From Pyrococcus kukulkanii (lineage in GTDB: Archaea; Methanobacteriota_B; Thermococci; Thermococcales; Thermococcaceae): a DNA stretch of 64,000 bases. Where the stretch lies: positions 248,001 to 312,000 of the forward strand of contig NZ_JARRIB010000003.1 of the NCBI RefSeq assembly GCF_041647995.1. Direction: 5' to 3'. The first letter of the stretch is position 1; every line of letters starts with the position of its first letter. Positions 1-9,174 of the stretch are shown one piece after another. Made by a program: the position numbers and the translations under genes. Below the pieces are notes generated by a model that did no database searches, was not told the origin of the DNA, and saw nothing but the letters and a program-made list of their open reading frames with translations.

Positions 1-2044
1 TTGGGTACGTTTCAAAGCTTTGATTTGAGAGAATAAGATAATCCCCTATAAGGAAGGCCTCCGTTCTGTACATTTCAGTTCTCAAAATTTCCTTAAACTC
101 CCCATTATAGAGGTAAAAACTAGATGGTTCCCTCCAGTGATCAACTTTAATCACCCATCCGGAACTTGAATGACCGAGCACCCTTGCCATCCCTTTGAAC
201 TCTCCCACCTTCTTAAATTCATCATTTAAGATGTACAGCGTAGAGGTGAATTCGGGCAGGTTAGACTCACCCTTCCTACTGCGATCGCTCTTCCTGACAT
301 ACGCGATGAGACACCTTCGTTTGAAACAATTGACGGACACATCACTCCTTAAATCGAGCTTAAGTGGAATCCTGTAAACATTAAACTCCTGAACTATATA
401 GCTCTCATTCTCGGTAACCACTAGAACACCTGAAGATGCACTAGTGATATGAGATCCGGGGGGAAACGTCGCTATTTTCTTAACCCCCTCCTTATAAACG
501 TACAATGTTCTGTTCTCTCTGAACTTTCCCGAAAGTATATAGCTCCCAGCGACCTCACCGGTAATGTTCAGTGGTTTTATGCAACTACCGTTAAAGGTGT
601 ACAAGAGACCTTTGTCATCTTCAACGATCCAGATCCCGGCCCAGGAAAGGGGATAGTACCTTCCAATGTACCTAAAGGTGCCGTTGAATTCATAAAGGTG
701 GCCACACTCCCAAGGCTCACTTTCTGGTTCTTTCACATAAATCAGTACAGATGTCCCGTTTGAGAGGGAGTGCACCACTTCAACAACCTTTTCTGGTGGG
801 TTAGGGAAGAGGGAGCGTAACTTTGGAACCAAATCTATAACCGTGCCATTGTACGCGTAGAGAGCGTTAAAAGAACCACCATTTGAATACATCCTCCCAA
901 AGTAGAGTAACACGAAATCTTTCGAAGAAACTATCTTTAAGGGAAGGTTCTCCTTACTTATCCTAACGACTCTCTTGCCACCGTCACTTAGGTTCCATAT
1001 GTATAAATCTCCTCCTGCATAGAGGTACAAGCTACTGTCAGTGAAAGCAACGGGCCATCCAAAGCTCTCATATCCAGATAGAAAGAGCCACTCCCCAGTA
1101 TATGGATCCACGTACCATGTAAGGCCTTCAAGCTTTATGGGATTTTCCCGGGTTGCTATGTACGAAAAACCCTCTCCGGGGGATGACAGGTAGTAATGAC
1201 CAAGAAAAGATCCGTTCTCCGAGTACAGTGGAATTGGTTCTCCAGAATAGAGGGCATCTGTAAGGGCTAGGCTCGTGTTATGGTAGATGTACCACGTCCC
1301 GTTCCAGCCCAGAGACATTGAAAAGCTTTTGGTTTCAATGAGCTTTAGCTTAAACATGCTCAACAGTGTTCTGTTAATCGTGTAGTTTCCCCACCTTATA
1401 ATAAGGAGGGTACCGTTAAAATAATCGAGCCAGATGTTACCACTTGCAAGCCACCGAGCGCTATCGTTTAGCAAAATGTAGTAGTGATAATAGTAGTGCT
1501 TTGACACTGGCTTTGTCCTAATAAATATATAGTCTCTGAAGGCGATTCCGTCCACAAGGCCTTTAACTTTTCCCAGGAAGGTAGGACTACCATTTAAAGA
1601 AATCCTACACAGATGAGCTTCTCTATAATCCTCACGAACTGAAACGTAAATGCTACCATTAATAAACGCTAGACCCCAGATAATTTCACCTTCTCGGGGT
1701 TTCTTAGTGTACAATCTCTTAATTGAACCATTAAAGGGGTTATACAATACTATTTCATATCTTTCTGCGCTCCTTTGGAGGATCAAGCTATCGTTGATAG
1801 TGCCGAGAATGGAATAACTCCCAAACCAGGGAGGAGCAAGCTTAAATCCACTCCCATTATAAAACACATAGGTTGGATACCCGGAAGGTGCACAACCCCG
1901 CTGGACATTGCAGTATTCGTCCGTATAAACTCCGATAACTGCAACTCTATCCCCAGAATAGACCTCGCTTATAAGAAACATTGCCCGAACTGGAGAAATT
2001 ACAGCGAAGATAATGAAAGTTAAGATAAGTAAGTTCTTCTTCAT
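1..2044 (-). CDS. Secreted protein of unknown function, C-terminus outside window
   Basis: An open frame on the minus strand starts at ATG 2044 and is still open at base 1, so about 681 codons are visible. It has no internal stop, and all plus-strand frames over it are broken. The N-terminus MKKNLLILTFIIFAVISPVRA is a typical signal peptide of about 21 residues. The rest is rich in Gly, Asn, Tyr and Trp. Short strand-turn units recur (for example FNGTLLIIRWG, FIRTKPVS, YVDPYTGEWLF), which suggests a beta-propeller or other all-beta extracellular fold. That is inference; I recognise no named family. It probably acts outside the membrane. The next minus-strand gene upstream is dph6, 62 bp away. 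Confidence 0.75.
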   Translation of the reverse strand, partial: MKKNLLILTFIIFAVISPVRAMFLISEVYSGDRVAVIGVYTDEYCNVQRGCAPSGYPTYVFYNGSGFKLAPPWFGSYSILGTINDSLILQRSAERYEIVLYNPFNGSIKRLYTKKPREGEIIWGLAFINGSIYVSVREDYREAHLCRISLNGSPTFLGKVKGLVDGIAFRDYIFIRTKPVSKHYYYHYYILLNDSARWLASGNIWLDYFNGTLLIIRWGNYTINRTLLSMFKLKLIETKSFSMSLGWNGTWYIYHNTSLALTDALYSGEPIPLYSENGSFLGHYYLSSPGEGFSYIATRENPIKLEGLTWYVDPYTGEWLFLSGYESFGWPVAFTDSSLYLYAGGDLYIWNLSDGGKRVVRISKENLPLKIVSSKDFVLLYFGRMYSNGGSFNALYAYNGTVIDLVPKLRSLFPNPPEKVVEVVHSLSNGTSVLIYVKEPESEPWECGHLYEFNGTFRYIGRYYPLSWAGIWIVEDDKGLLYTFNGSCIKPLNITGEVAGSYILSGKFRENRTLYVYKEGVKKIATFPPGSHITSASSGVLVVTENESYIVQEFNVYRIPLKLDLRSDVSVNCFKRRCLIAYVRKSDRSRKGESNLPEFTSTLYILNDEFKKVGEFKGMARVLGHSSSGWVIKVDHWREPSSFYLYNGEFKEILRTEMYRTEAFLIGDYLILSNQSFETYP

Positions 2045-2106
2045 TCACTTCACCGGTCATAACTAGACTTCTTAACTTAAATTATTTTTGTAGTAAGTAA
2101 ATTGTT

Positions 2107-2796
2107 TTATTTAGGCTCAAGGTGGGCCTTCTTTATCACTAATTTCCCGGAGAGACCATCCCAAATTCTCTCAGCTTCATCAACAACTATCCTATACTTA
2201 AATAGGGGCATATCAAGAACGAAAGTCTCGAACTCACCACCCTCTCCTGCCACGTGAACGTTGTATTTATCCCTCAACTTTACGAGCTCATCTATTACGG
2301 CATCATCTACTACTCTCCCGAGCCACTCCTGGGTTAAGCCATAAGCTGAAACCCCAACGAACATGAATTTAAAGCCGAGTTTCACGAGCTCTCTCATGTA
2401 TTCTTCAGGCTCCCTACCCCAAGCTGGAACATAGACCTTAAGCTCGAGTTCATTGGCTATCCTCTCTATCCTCTCTCTTTGGTACCTGCTTGCAAGGGCT
2501 CCGGCAACGACTCCTTCAATTTTAAGTCCTTCGAGGACTCTCTTTAGATCCTCAACTTCCTTCTCTTTCTCTCCCGTGGTGAACCCCTTCACGAGAGGAA
2601 TTCCAAGGGCCCTGGCCTGCAGGTCAGTGAGGTTTATGTTTGGAGTGTGGTACATATAGCTTTCCTCGTTCTCGCTCACCATCGAAACCAAGAACCTGAC
2701 ATTTAATCCGCTTTTAACAGCCCAATACAAGGCATAATTAGAATCCTTGCCGCCAGAATAGAGGACGGCAACAGAGACATCAGCTAAGCCCACCAT
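2107..2796 (-). CDS. dph6: Diphthine--ammonia ligase (Dph6-like ATP-PPase)
   Basis: This 229-residue protein catalyses the last step of diphthamide formation on elongation factor 2, ATP-dependent amidation of diphthine. The N-terminus carries the N-type ATP pyrophosphatase PP-loop [11 protein letters not shown] (residues 13-23). Further family hallmarks are [17 protein letters not shown] and the C-terminal [12 protein letters not shown] segment. Length matches the archaeal family, which includes P. horikoshii PH1257. The upstream neighbour is the small zinc-finger gene on the same strand (end 2844), so the two may be co-transcribed. Assignment to Dph6 rather than another adenine-nucleotide-hydrolase-like ATP-PPase rests on the GEGGEFE motif. 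Confidence 0.9.
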   Translation of the reverse strand: MVGLADVSVAVLYSGGKDSNYALYWAVKSGLNVRFLVSMVSENEESYMYHTPNINLTDLQARALGIPLVKGFTTGEKEKEVEDLKRVLEGLKIEGVVAGALASRYQRERIERIANELELKVYVPAWGREPEEYMRELVKLGFKFMFVGVSAYGLTQEWLGRVVDDAVIDELVKLRDKYNVHVAGEGGEFETFVLDMPLFKYRIVVDEAERIWDGLSGKLVIKKAHLEPK

Positions 2797-2843
2797 TCAT
2801 CATCCCATCAGGGTCCTGGCTGTTTCATCATTAAAAATTAAAA

Positions 2844-3038
2844 TCACTGGGAGAGCTTGGCGTACTTCTTCTTGAGCCTCTTGCCTTTTGGCTTGCCCCT
2901 GCCAAAGAGCCAGCCGTGGGCCTTGTTAACGTGCTTTATGTAGTCCTTTCTCCTCTTGAATACCATCCCACACCTTGGACACCTAAGGAACTCCTCGCCA
3001 TCCCTATCCTTAACGATGATCGCCTTGAGCCTCACCAT
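2844..3038 (-). CDS. Small C2H2 zinc-finger protein
   Basis: A 64-residue basic protein. The start at ATG 3038 is chosen over longer in-frame extensions because a strong ribosome-binding site (GGGGG, about 3046-3050) lies just upstream. It contains one zinc finger with C20, C23, H36 and H41 (Cys-x2-Cys-x12-His-x4-His) and a Lys/Arg-rich tail ([16 protein letters not shown]). Nucleic-acid or ribosome binding is plausible but not shown. It is divergent from the MBL-fold gene at 3124 and the two share a TATA-containing region. Confidence 0.8.
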   Translation of the reverse strand: MVRLKAIIVKDRDGEEFLRCPRCGMVFKRRKDYIKHVNKAHGWLFGRGKPKGKRLKKKYAKLSQ

Positions 3039-3070
3039 TATTAATCCCCCGCATGCTTGAGTTGGTGAGT

Positions 3071-3082
3071 TGCTTATAAATT
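3071..3082. promoter_or_regulatory. Shared, near-palindromic TATA element between divergent genes
   Basis: The sequence GCTTATAAATTT reads as a TATA box on both strands. About 25 bp downstream on the plus strand falls near 3103, 20 bp before ATG 3124. On the minus strand it falls near 3050, just before the ribosome-binding site of the gene starting at 3038. One element could therefore serve both divergent genes. Confidence 0.5.
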
Positions 3083-3123
3083 TTCTCCTCAAGCTTAAAA
3101 GTTCAAGGCCCCTATATTGGTTC

Positions 3124-3777
3124 ATGAAACTCATAGTCCTCAACGACAACGTTCCCTCCAAAGGGTTGAAGAATGACTGGGGATGGAGCATTCTAGTGGG
3201 TAGAATTCTGTTCGATGCCGACACGAATCCCCTAGTCCTAGCGTACAACTCAAAGGCCTTAGGAGTTGAGCTTAAAGGATTGAAGTTCGCCGTGCTGAGC
3301 CACTGGCACTACGATCACTATGGAGGTTTCCCTTATATTGCGGAATTGAATCCTGGGTTAAAGCTCTACGCTCCCCTCGAGGGAATGGCGATGGCCATGA
3401 GATGGGGCTTTGATCCGATCCCGGTTACAAGTCCAGGAGAGATAGAAAAGAGAGTTTACACCTCTGGGATCCTCGACAATTTCGAGCATGCTATTGGAAT
3501 TGAGACGAGCTCAGGCTTAGTAGTTATAGTAGGATGCAGTCATCCTGGAGTGGATAGGCTAACTAAAGCCGTTCTCGATGCCAGCGGTTACAAAAAGGCT
3601 TGCCTAGTTATAGGAGGCTTTCACTCGCCGCCCCTATGGAGGATAGACAACTTAGCTAAGATGACAGAATTAATAGCTCCAGCCCACTGCTCTGGGGATG
3701 TAGCGAAGGAGTACGTAAAGAGGAGGTACGGGGAGAAGTTCGTTGATGTTAGAACTGGAACCGTTATTGAGGTTTAG
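3124..3777 (+). CDS. MBL-fold metallohydrolase (MJ0301 / dihydropteroate-synthase-like family)
   Basis: A 217-residue metallo-beta-lactamase-fold protein. ATG 3124 (MKLIVLNDN) is preferred to an upstream ATG because homologous family members begin at this strand. The metal site is [11 protein letters not shown] (about residues 57-67), with further ligands in VGCSHPGVD and APAHCSG. This pattern fits the family annotated as 7,8-dihydropterin-6-methyl-4-(beta-D-ribofuranosyl)aminobenzene-5'-phosphate synthase, linked to methanopterin-type pterin synthesis. In Thermococcales the true substrate is unclear. It is probably cytoplasmic and transcribed alone. Confidence 0.8.
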   Translation: MKLIVLNDNVPSKGLKNDWGWSILVGRILFDADTNPLVLAYNSKALGVELKGLKFAVLSHWHYDHYGGFPYIAELNPGLKLYAPLEGMAMAMRWGFDPIPVTSPGEIEKRVYTSGILDNFEHAIGIETSSGLVVIVGCSHPGVDRLTKAVLDASGYKKACLVIGGFHSPPLWRIDNLAKMTELIAPAHCSGDVAKEYVKRRYGEKFVDVRTGTVIEV

Positions 3778-3779
3778 TT

Positions 3780-4300
3780 TTCTAGCCCCTATGCTCTTCC
3801 CCAGCTCGCCTTCAAAGTCCCAGGTTTTGAGACTTTTCATTACGCTCATTGGCGTAGGGCACTTGGATTAGGGCGGCATCTTTGATCCTCAGCTAAGAAA
3901 TTGGCTTCCTTTCCTCAGGGCATTCCTGTAGTAGATCTCAAGTCTTGAGTTCGGATAGAGACTTTCCCTGGGGATCCAAGAACATTAAGTTTCCATGAGG
4001 AACATGGAAAATTCCACCGAAAAGCTCACATAGAGAAGATTTTTGAGAGAGTATCTGACTCCCTTCCTTTATGGGGTTCCCACGGGAAACATCCTCCACA
4101 CGGTCACCCGTGCTTCATCGGACAGGTTGGTGTCATTGGGCACGGCCAGAGGTGCCCTCTAAGGGAATAAAAAATTGAATATAGCGGGCTTTCCTCCCCG
4201 CCCTAAAGGGCGAGGCATTCAACCTACAGAGGAGGCGTGGTGAGAGAACAGACCCGATATTGGACAAAATTATTAAGATGTTGCATCTCCAAGCTTTAAA
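3780..4300. other. Gene-free, hairpin-rich block; decayed IS200/IS605-like non-coding sequence
   Basis: No open frame of convincing length lies here. The stretch holds a run of inverted repeats: TACGC/GCGTA (3841-3856), CTCAAG/CTTGAG (3937-3949), an 8-bp perfect TTTCCATG/CATGGAAA (3990-4010), CACGG/CCGTG (4099-4112), GGGCAC/GTGCCC (4138-4157) and the end hairpin at 4193-4216. Read on the minus strand, the GGGAACCCC and CCCTTTAGGGCGGGGAGG segments resemble the structured 3' end (omega-RNA region) of TnpB elements in Thermococcales. No TnpB frame is left. This is an inference from pattern memory. Confidence 0.4.
4193..4216 (-). repeat. IS200/IS605-type end hairpin, copy A
   Basis: The core CGCCC-TAAA-GGGCG is flanked by CCTCC and AGGC. 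Similar hairpins occur at 48373-48400 and 63185-63210. In Thermococcales such CCCTTTAGGGCGGGGAGG tails mark the 3' ends of tnpB-type elements. Here no transposase is attached. Confidence 0.5.
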
Positions 4301-4687
4301 TTATTGAAGAGTCTTTTTCTCCTGAACTTGTCTCCACAGCTCATCAAAGTTCTCAATGACCCTTTGAAGTGCAACCTTTAGATCCCTAGTTCTCGTGAAG
4401 AATGCTACTTTGTCACTCTGATCTCTTATCCTTAGGAAGTTGGGACCCATTCTAAACGCCGCTAGAACGTCCACATCCTTCAAAAGCTCAACTATCGCCC
4501 TAAACTTCTTGGGATCCCCATGCTCTTCCTCCTCTACCTCCTTTGCTTTATTGATTCTCTTCTCCAGCAACCTGTACCTGCCGTCCTCGCATACATCATA
4601 GATCGCAAAGAAATTTGAGTCCCCATAGTGAGCGTCTATGAGCTTTTCATCATCCTCCATTCCGAACGCAACCTTTAAACACCTCAT
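4301..4687 (-). CDS. Dinitrogenase iron-molybdenum cofactor biosynthesis family protein (NifX/NifB-C-like)
   Basis: A 128-residue protein. ATG 4687 is chosen because GGTGG lies directly upstream; a GTG at 4696 would put that site inside the gene. The body (VAFGMEDDEKLIDAHYGDS, then FFAIYDV) matches the Nitro_FeMo-Co domain, which binds Fe-S or metal-cluster intermediates. No nitrogen-fixation genes are nearby, and in Pyrococcus these stand-alone domains probably serve some other metal-cluster or redox role. An unusual acidic insertion KAKEVEEEEHGDPKKF follows the second strand. The C-terminal helix (FDELWRQVQEKK) is an extension. Confidence 0.8.
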   Translation of the reverse strand: MRCLKVAFGMEDDEKLIDAHYGDSNFFAIYDVCEDGRYRLLEKRINKAKEVEEEEHGDPKKFRAIVELLKDVDVLAAFRMGPNFLRIRDQSDKVAFFTRTRDLKVALQRVIENFDELWRQVQEKKTLQ

Positions 4688-4739
4688 CTCCACCACCGAA
4701 AATTAGGTCAGCCTAACATTTAAAATCCTTTCTATTTAC

Positions 4740-5054
4740 CTATAATTGCCCCTTATCCTCTTAGTTCTAGGGAGAGGCATGAAGTGCAGTTCCCTCACAC
4801 TGCATCATTGTAGTGTGGGTCATCATGACGATTCTAAGCATTCACGGTAACAACTCAACCTCGTCACCGGTCACAGCACTACCGTTCTCGGAAACCCGAG
4901 CCCCATCCACAATGAGACCAATAAAAATTTCTGCCCCTAAAAAGTCCTCCTATATCATGCCGGTATTCATGCCTACAAAGACTATCCCAAGATGATGGGA
5001 CAGGGAGCAGGAGCGAGAGGCCTCACCTTCATTGTAATTTTGAAATAAAGGAAA
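4740..5054. other. Intergenic stretch with a possible decayed gene on the minus strand
   Basis: The only plus-strand frame (4813-4995, 60 codons) has no protein-like character. The minus-strand reading of about 4990-4850 looks more coding: GIVFVGMNTGMI, a stop, EDFLGAEIFIGLIVDGARV, then VSENGSAVTGDEVELLP and a stop. It has no start or ribosome-binding site and carries one internal stop. It may be a gene remnant at the edge of the defence island. Evidence is weak. Confidence 0.25.
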
Positions 5055-7544
5055 TTAGCTAAAGCTCGCGAACCCTATTTCATATAGCTGGCGAAGCATT
5101 CTCAGGACTTTCTTGGCGGTGTGCCGATACACGTAGTTGCCTGGGTTAGTGAGCTCTTTAACGACAGCCCTACTTTTGTCCTGCCAATTTTCAGTTCCAA
5201 ATATATCTTTAAATAGCTCATCGGCCGTTTTGTGCACGTCTTCATCTTTTAGCTCTCCTTCTTTAGCAAGCTTAAGGAGAAGCAGTAAAGGCTTTTCAAG
5301 TTTCTTCCTGTTTCCGTGGAACTTCGGAAGGATTTTCATTAGAATTGCTAGGTCGAATATTTCATCGTCGTTCTCAAAGCTGACTATACCCTTGCTTTTT
5401 TGTGCATTATCAAAGAACAATGCTATTTCATCAACAACCCTGTAGCCAAAGTGCAGATCATATGGCTCTAAGGCCCTGTTCAGCTGTTCGAGGGCCTCCC
5501 AGTACTTTCCGTTTTCAGCTTTTTTGAGCTTTTTAATGGCTTCCCCTATATCCTTCTTGTCAAATGCAAGGAACTTTCCGTTCCTCCTTAGGTCGTTAAG
5601 AATGGTTTTCCTGAGCTGTTCACGTTTTTCCCAGGACAACTTGCTTTCCTCTGGAGGATAGCTTTCAAGGTCAACGTCGTGAAATTCTATCGTGAACGCC
5701 CTGTCAAGAACCTTGGGACTGAACATATAAGTTGTCTCGTCTATATTCACCGTTCCAATTATGTAGAGGTTTGGTGGAAGTTTAATCTCCTTGGGTATCC
5801 CCTGCTCTTTTTCGACTTCATCTACATCATGGAGCTTTATGCTCTCCCTTGTAAAGCCGTCCTCATCTCTGCCACTCTCGAGGACACTTAAGAAGTCGGC
5901 AAAGTAGTACTCAACGTGAGCCAAGTTCATCTCGTCGAGGATTATGAAGTAGGGCATTGCTTTTTCCTTATTCTTCTCATAGTCCTCCTTGGCCCTCAAT
6001 ATGAACTCTAGGAGAGGAGTTTTGTAGTACTTGCCGTCTAATGGATTATAGTAGCCTAGTAAAGGCTTGGAATCTCTCCAGTCTGGACGGACGGAGAGGA
6101 AAAGGGAATTATCTATAATTGATCCACATATAGTTGTAATTAAGCGTTTCAATGCTAAAGGCAATTTGACAATTTTGCTGTATCCACTTTGGGAGACTTG
6201 TTGAGGGGAATATACTTTCCCATCATCTTTTTCGATTACAGTATCTGAGACCTTAACTAATGAAGTCACTGGGATAATTTTGGAAATTTCAAAAAAGACA
6301 ACCCTATCATTTTCATCCTTTATATGTTTAAATCTATTTAGGTGCTTTGTTGTATCCTCATTAAATGATTGGCCGACGTCTTTTCCTCCATAGCTATCTA
6401 ATGTCCATCTATAACCTCTGAGCAATCTCTCCTTTAATTTATCATCTCTTTGAACATCTTTTAATTGGTAAACCTTGTTAACTAGGAACCCTGCTCTGAT
6501 GAGATTCTTATAGACAACCCATAAAATAAAAGGAGTTTCAATTTTTATTGTCTTGCCAGCAGGCCCCCATACTAAAACGGCGTATCCAATATCGTTTATT
6601 GTTTTAGAAATTTCTTCTAGGGCTTTCTTTAATTGCTGTTCAGTATCCTCGCTCCCCCATGCAGTTAATAGTTGTGGAAAATTTATTAGTAACTCAGCAA
6701 ACTCCAAGGCAATCTTTGTCTTCCCCGTACCACTTAATCCAGAGAGAATGACAAATCCTTTAGTCTTTAGAGCAACGTAGAATTGGGAAATTGTTGTGGG
6801 AGAGTATAAATACCCAATGGAGGAATAGTATTCATTCAGTGATCCATGGCTGACGTCGTTGCTTTTTGAGACTCTTTCAATTTGCTGGTTATGTAGGTTG
6901 TCCTTAAATTTGCTGAGGTAAAACACAATTTCAAGTGCAGTTTCTGCTCCTACTCTGTTTTTTATGATGTTTACTACATAAACGAACTTTAGGTAATTAT
7001 TTACGTAGTTTTTCCACCCTGGGCCCCATTTTAGTTCAAAACCGAGCACTTTCCTTAGCATTAAATTAAATTCTTTTGGAATGGTGCCTATAAAGACAGG
7101 AACAAATATGTGAGGATTTACAATTGTTAGCCAAGTGCTTATTATAGACAAGCCAACATCATGTATTTCTAACTCTCTTATCTCTTTCTCTAATCTTTCA
7201 ATATCTTCAGGAGTTAAGTTTTCCTTATCTTTAATTGAGGAGAGCAACTTTCTGAATTTTTTATCTGCAAGTATGCGCCTTAACAGTTTATCCCTATTTC
7301 CGCTGTCGGTCGCGTGTGAAAAGTAAAGCAGTGATCTAGTAGTTGGGGGTATCTTTCGAATTAAATCCTTAACTTCCTCAATAGATATATTCTCCTCAGA
7401 TACAAGCTTGTCGGATATTTCTCTAAATATGCCTAACGTCTTGCTTTTATTATTTTCCCAATCTTTTTGGTATTCTCTTTTTAGCTTCTTAATGATTTCT
7501 TCTATCTCAGATATTTTTTGATGGTCAAAGTTAAAGCTTCCCAT
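5055..7544 (-). CDS. Large McrB-like AAA+ NTPase with an insertion between Walker A and B
   Basis: An 829-residue protein, predicted motor of a type IV (McrBC-like) restriction system. ATG 7544 follows a perfect AGGAGGTGG site. Residues 1-240 are a helical N-terminal region of unknown fold. Walker A is GLSGTGKT (269-276). Walker B is FIILDEMN (533-540), and the McrB-type sensor segment is GTVNIDETT (597-605), followed by the arginine-containing KVLDRAF. Walker A and the conserved SVRPDWRDSKPLLGYYNP block (484-501) normally lie close together but here are about 190 residues apart. The insertion includes DRVVFFEISKIIPVTSL and may be a separate beta-rich domain. This is the last gene of a five-gene operon, 13 bp after the DUF2357 nuclease. 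The coding sequence is AT-rich compared with neighbours outside the island. Confidence 0.85.
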   Translation of the reverse strand: MGSFNFDHQKISEIEEIIKKLKREYQKDWENNKSKTLGIFREISDKLVSEENISIEEVKDLIRKIPPTTRSLLYFSHATDSGNRDKLLRRILADKKFRKLLSSIKDKENLTPEDIERLEKEIRELEIHDVGLSIISTWLTIVNPHIFVPVFIGTIPKEFNLMLRKVLGFELKWGPGWKNYVNNYLKFVYVVNIIKNRVGAETALEIVFYLSKFKDNLHNQQIERVSKSNDVSHGSLNEYYSSIGYLYSPTTISQFYVALKTKGFVILSGLSGTGKTKIALEFAELLINFPQLLTAWGSEDTEQQLKKALEEISKTINDIGYAVLVWGPAGKTIKIETPFILWVVYKNLIRAGFLVNKVYQLKDVQRDDKLKERLLRGYRWTLDSYGGKDVGQSFNEDTTKHLNRFKHIKDENDRVVFFEISKIIPVTSLVKVSDTVIEKDDGKVYSPQQVSQSGYSKIVKLPLALKRLITTICGSIIDNSLFLSVRPDWRDSKPLLGYYNPLDGKYYKTPLLEFILRAKEDYEKNKEKAMPYFIILDEMNLAHVEYYFADFLSVLESGRDEDGFTRESIKLHDVDEVEKEQGIPKEIKLPPNLYIIGTVNIDETTYMFSPKVLDRAFTIEFHDVDLESYPPEESKLSWEKREQLRKTILNDLRRNGKFLAFDKKDIGEAIKKLKKAENGKYWEALEQLNRALEPYDLHFGYRVVDEIALFFDNAQKSKGIVSFENDDEIFDLAILMKILPKFHGNRKKLEKPLLLLLKLAKEGELKDEDVHKTADELFKDIFGTENWQDKSRAVVKELTNPGNYVYRHTAKKVLRMLRQLYEIGFASFS

Positions 7545-7557
7545 AAATTGCCACCTC

Positions 7558-9171
7558 CTATGGCCGGAATTTTAAATATCCAATACCTTGGAAATCTTCA
7601 ATGAATACATCTCTCATATCTTTCACTCCATAATGTTCCTTCAAATTAACATTAAAGAATGCACTCCTCTCCCCAGGATAAAGAACCACCGCAAACTTAG
7701 CCCTTAGAGCATCCCTATATGTGTGCATCTTGTATATATCTTCAAGCTTTGCCCACGTCTTAAGGTCTGGCCTCTGCTCCATCTCCCTATCTTCTTCAGC
7801 AAATTTACTTGTATCAGCAGTTTCAACCTTGAATTTTGCATCAAAAATTCCAATCAACTTTGTTCCTGACTTATTGGGGTCTCCATCGAAAAGAGAGAAA
7901 TCAGGCCTTAGAGATACTGAATAGCTCCATTTTTTAGGTTTGGGAGTAAGCTTCTTGTTGTAGTAAAGCCTCCAGCCATTGTCAAATTCCGCGTAAACAT
8001 CACCCTCTTCTGAGAGCTCACCAAGAGGTGAAATAATAATCTTGGTATCCCTACTTCTAAGTATCTCCCCAAGCTCCTCCACAAGCTTAAAGAAGCACCA
8101 GTACTCGTAGAGCTTTGGAATATCCTTGTTGTTTATCGCCCTCAACATCTCCTCAAAAAACGGTGAGTAGCTATTAAACTCCCTCCAGAGCTGGAGCAGG
8201 TCCCTGTAGCCCTCGCGCTTGAGGAGCACTTGGGATGTATATGGAAACATCTCCATTTCGCCAACATCCTCAAATATATCGCTCGTCGCATAGTACTCCA
8301 AGTCCTCAAGGATGGGCTTAAGGTTGGACACCGCTTTTTCTTTCTGCTCCCTTGTTAGGTAAGATGAGTTAAGGATAGCGCTGATTGCTCTCTCGCCCCA
8401 CGTTATCAGCTCGTTGAGGAAGTGTTTTGCGAATCTGTTCTCGTGGGTGTCGAAGCTCTCGTACTTAATTCTCTGGCTAACTTTTAAGGGCGCGTAGCCT
8501 TTCAGGTGCTTTGCAATATTGGAAGAAGATTTAACTAAATACTCTGGATGAGTCGCTATTGAAAGTACTGTCCCTTCGTATACCTCGCTGACCTCCCAGA
8601 AGTTTACCCACTCCTCCTTTTCAACCAACTTTCTGTGTGGATGCTTTAGAATTTCCTCGTACGCTGAAATTATTCTCTCCCGATTGTTCACGAGGAAGTG
8701 ATATGCAAAGAGCTCATTTACGGGTTCTTCGGACTCCTTAACGCTGAATGCAGTTGGGGTGGAAATAGAAAATGGGAGCGTAATCGCCTTGTTTGTTATA
8801 TCTTCAACTAACGCCCTGTAAAGCCTCTCGTGTTTTTCTACTATGCTACCCTCCTTGTAAATCCTGTCAATTTTGTCCGAGAGAACCTCAACTTCAACTG
8901 TTAACTTGCCCTCTCCATCTATGATCTCTATTCTTGCCTTTCCAATGTAGTTCCTAAATTGAAAGGTGGCTATGTACGTGTTTTTATTGATCTTCTCAGC
9001 TCTGACGATGTACTCTCCGGTCTTCACGCTGAACTCTCTATTCCCAATGATCATATATTCCCGCCACTCGAAAAGATACACTCTTTTCTCACGTTTTAGG
9101 AGAGTTCCACCTTTAGTCCTCAGAATGTAGCCCCTGCCAAGGGGTAGCTCCTTTAATTCTCCACCGTCCAT
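7558..9171 (-). CDS. DUF2357 / PD-(D/E)XK nuclease, McrC-like partner
   Basis: A 537-residue protein of the DUF2357 (DUF524) family, which pairs with McrB-type NTPases. Residues 1-330 are the DUF2357 region, and residues 350-537 the nuclease domain. Visible catalytic elements are YEYWCFFKLVEEL (E356), LRPDFSLFDG (D424) and GIFDAKFKV (D444, K446), followed by KMHTYRDALRA (481-491). These fit the PD-(D/E)XK order E...PD...DxK...Y. The ATG at 9171 lies 3 bp after the stop of the amidotransferase gene, and the next gene begins 13 bp downstream, so translational coupling is likely. I infer it is the DNA-cutting subunit driven by the McrB-like protein. Confidence 0.85.
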   Translation of the reverse strand: MDGGELKELPLGRGYILRTKGGTLLKREKRVYLFEWREYMIIGNREFSVKTGEYIVRAEKINKNTYIATFQFRNYIGKARIEIIDGEGKLTVEVEVLSDKIDRIYKEGSIVEKHERLYRALVEDITNKAITLPFSISTPTAFSVKESEEPVNELFAYHFLVNNRERIISAYEEILKHPHRKLVEKEEWVNFWEVSEVYEGTVLSIATHPEYLVKSSSNIAKHLKGYAPLKVSQRIKYESFDTHENRFAKHFLNELITWGERAISAILNSSYLTREQKEKAVSNLKPILEDLEYYATSDIFEDVGEMEMFPYTSQVLLKREGYRDLLQLWREFNSYSPFFEEMLRAINNKDIPKLYEYWCFFKLVEELGEILRSRDTKIIISPLGELSEEGDVYAEFDNGWRLYYNKKLTPKPKKWSYSVSLRPDFSLFDGDPNKSGTKLIGIFDAKFKVETADTSKFAEEDREMEQRPDLKTWAKLEDIYKMHTYRDALRAKFAVVLYPGERSAFFNVNLKEHYGVKDMRDVFIEDFQGIGYLKFRP

Positions 9172-9174
9172 GCC

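Noticed and set aside
1-2044. Three short plus-strand frames (195-377, 449-763, 1775-2023)
   Set aside because: They are shadows of the long minus-strand frame with a signal peptide that covers the whole stretch.
3039-3248. N-terminal extension of the zinc-finger protein
   Set aside because: It overlaps the divergent MBL-fold gene, has no family-like sequence, and the ribosome-binding site fits the later ATG.
4813-4995. 60-codon plus-strand frame as a real gene
   Set aside because: No ribosome-binding site and low protein character; the minus strand of the same DNA looks more coding, though broken.
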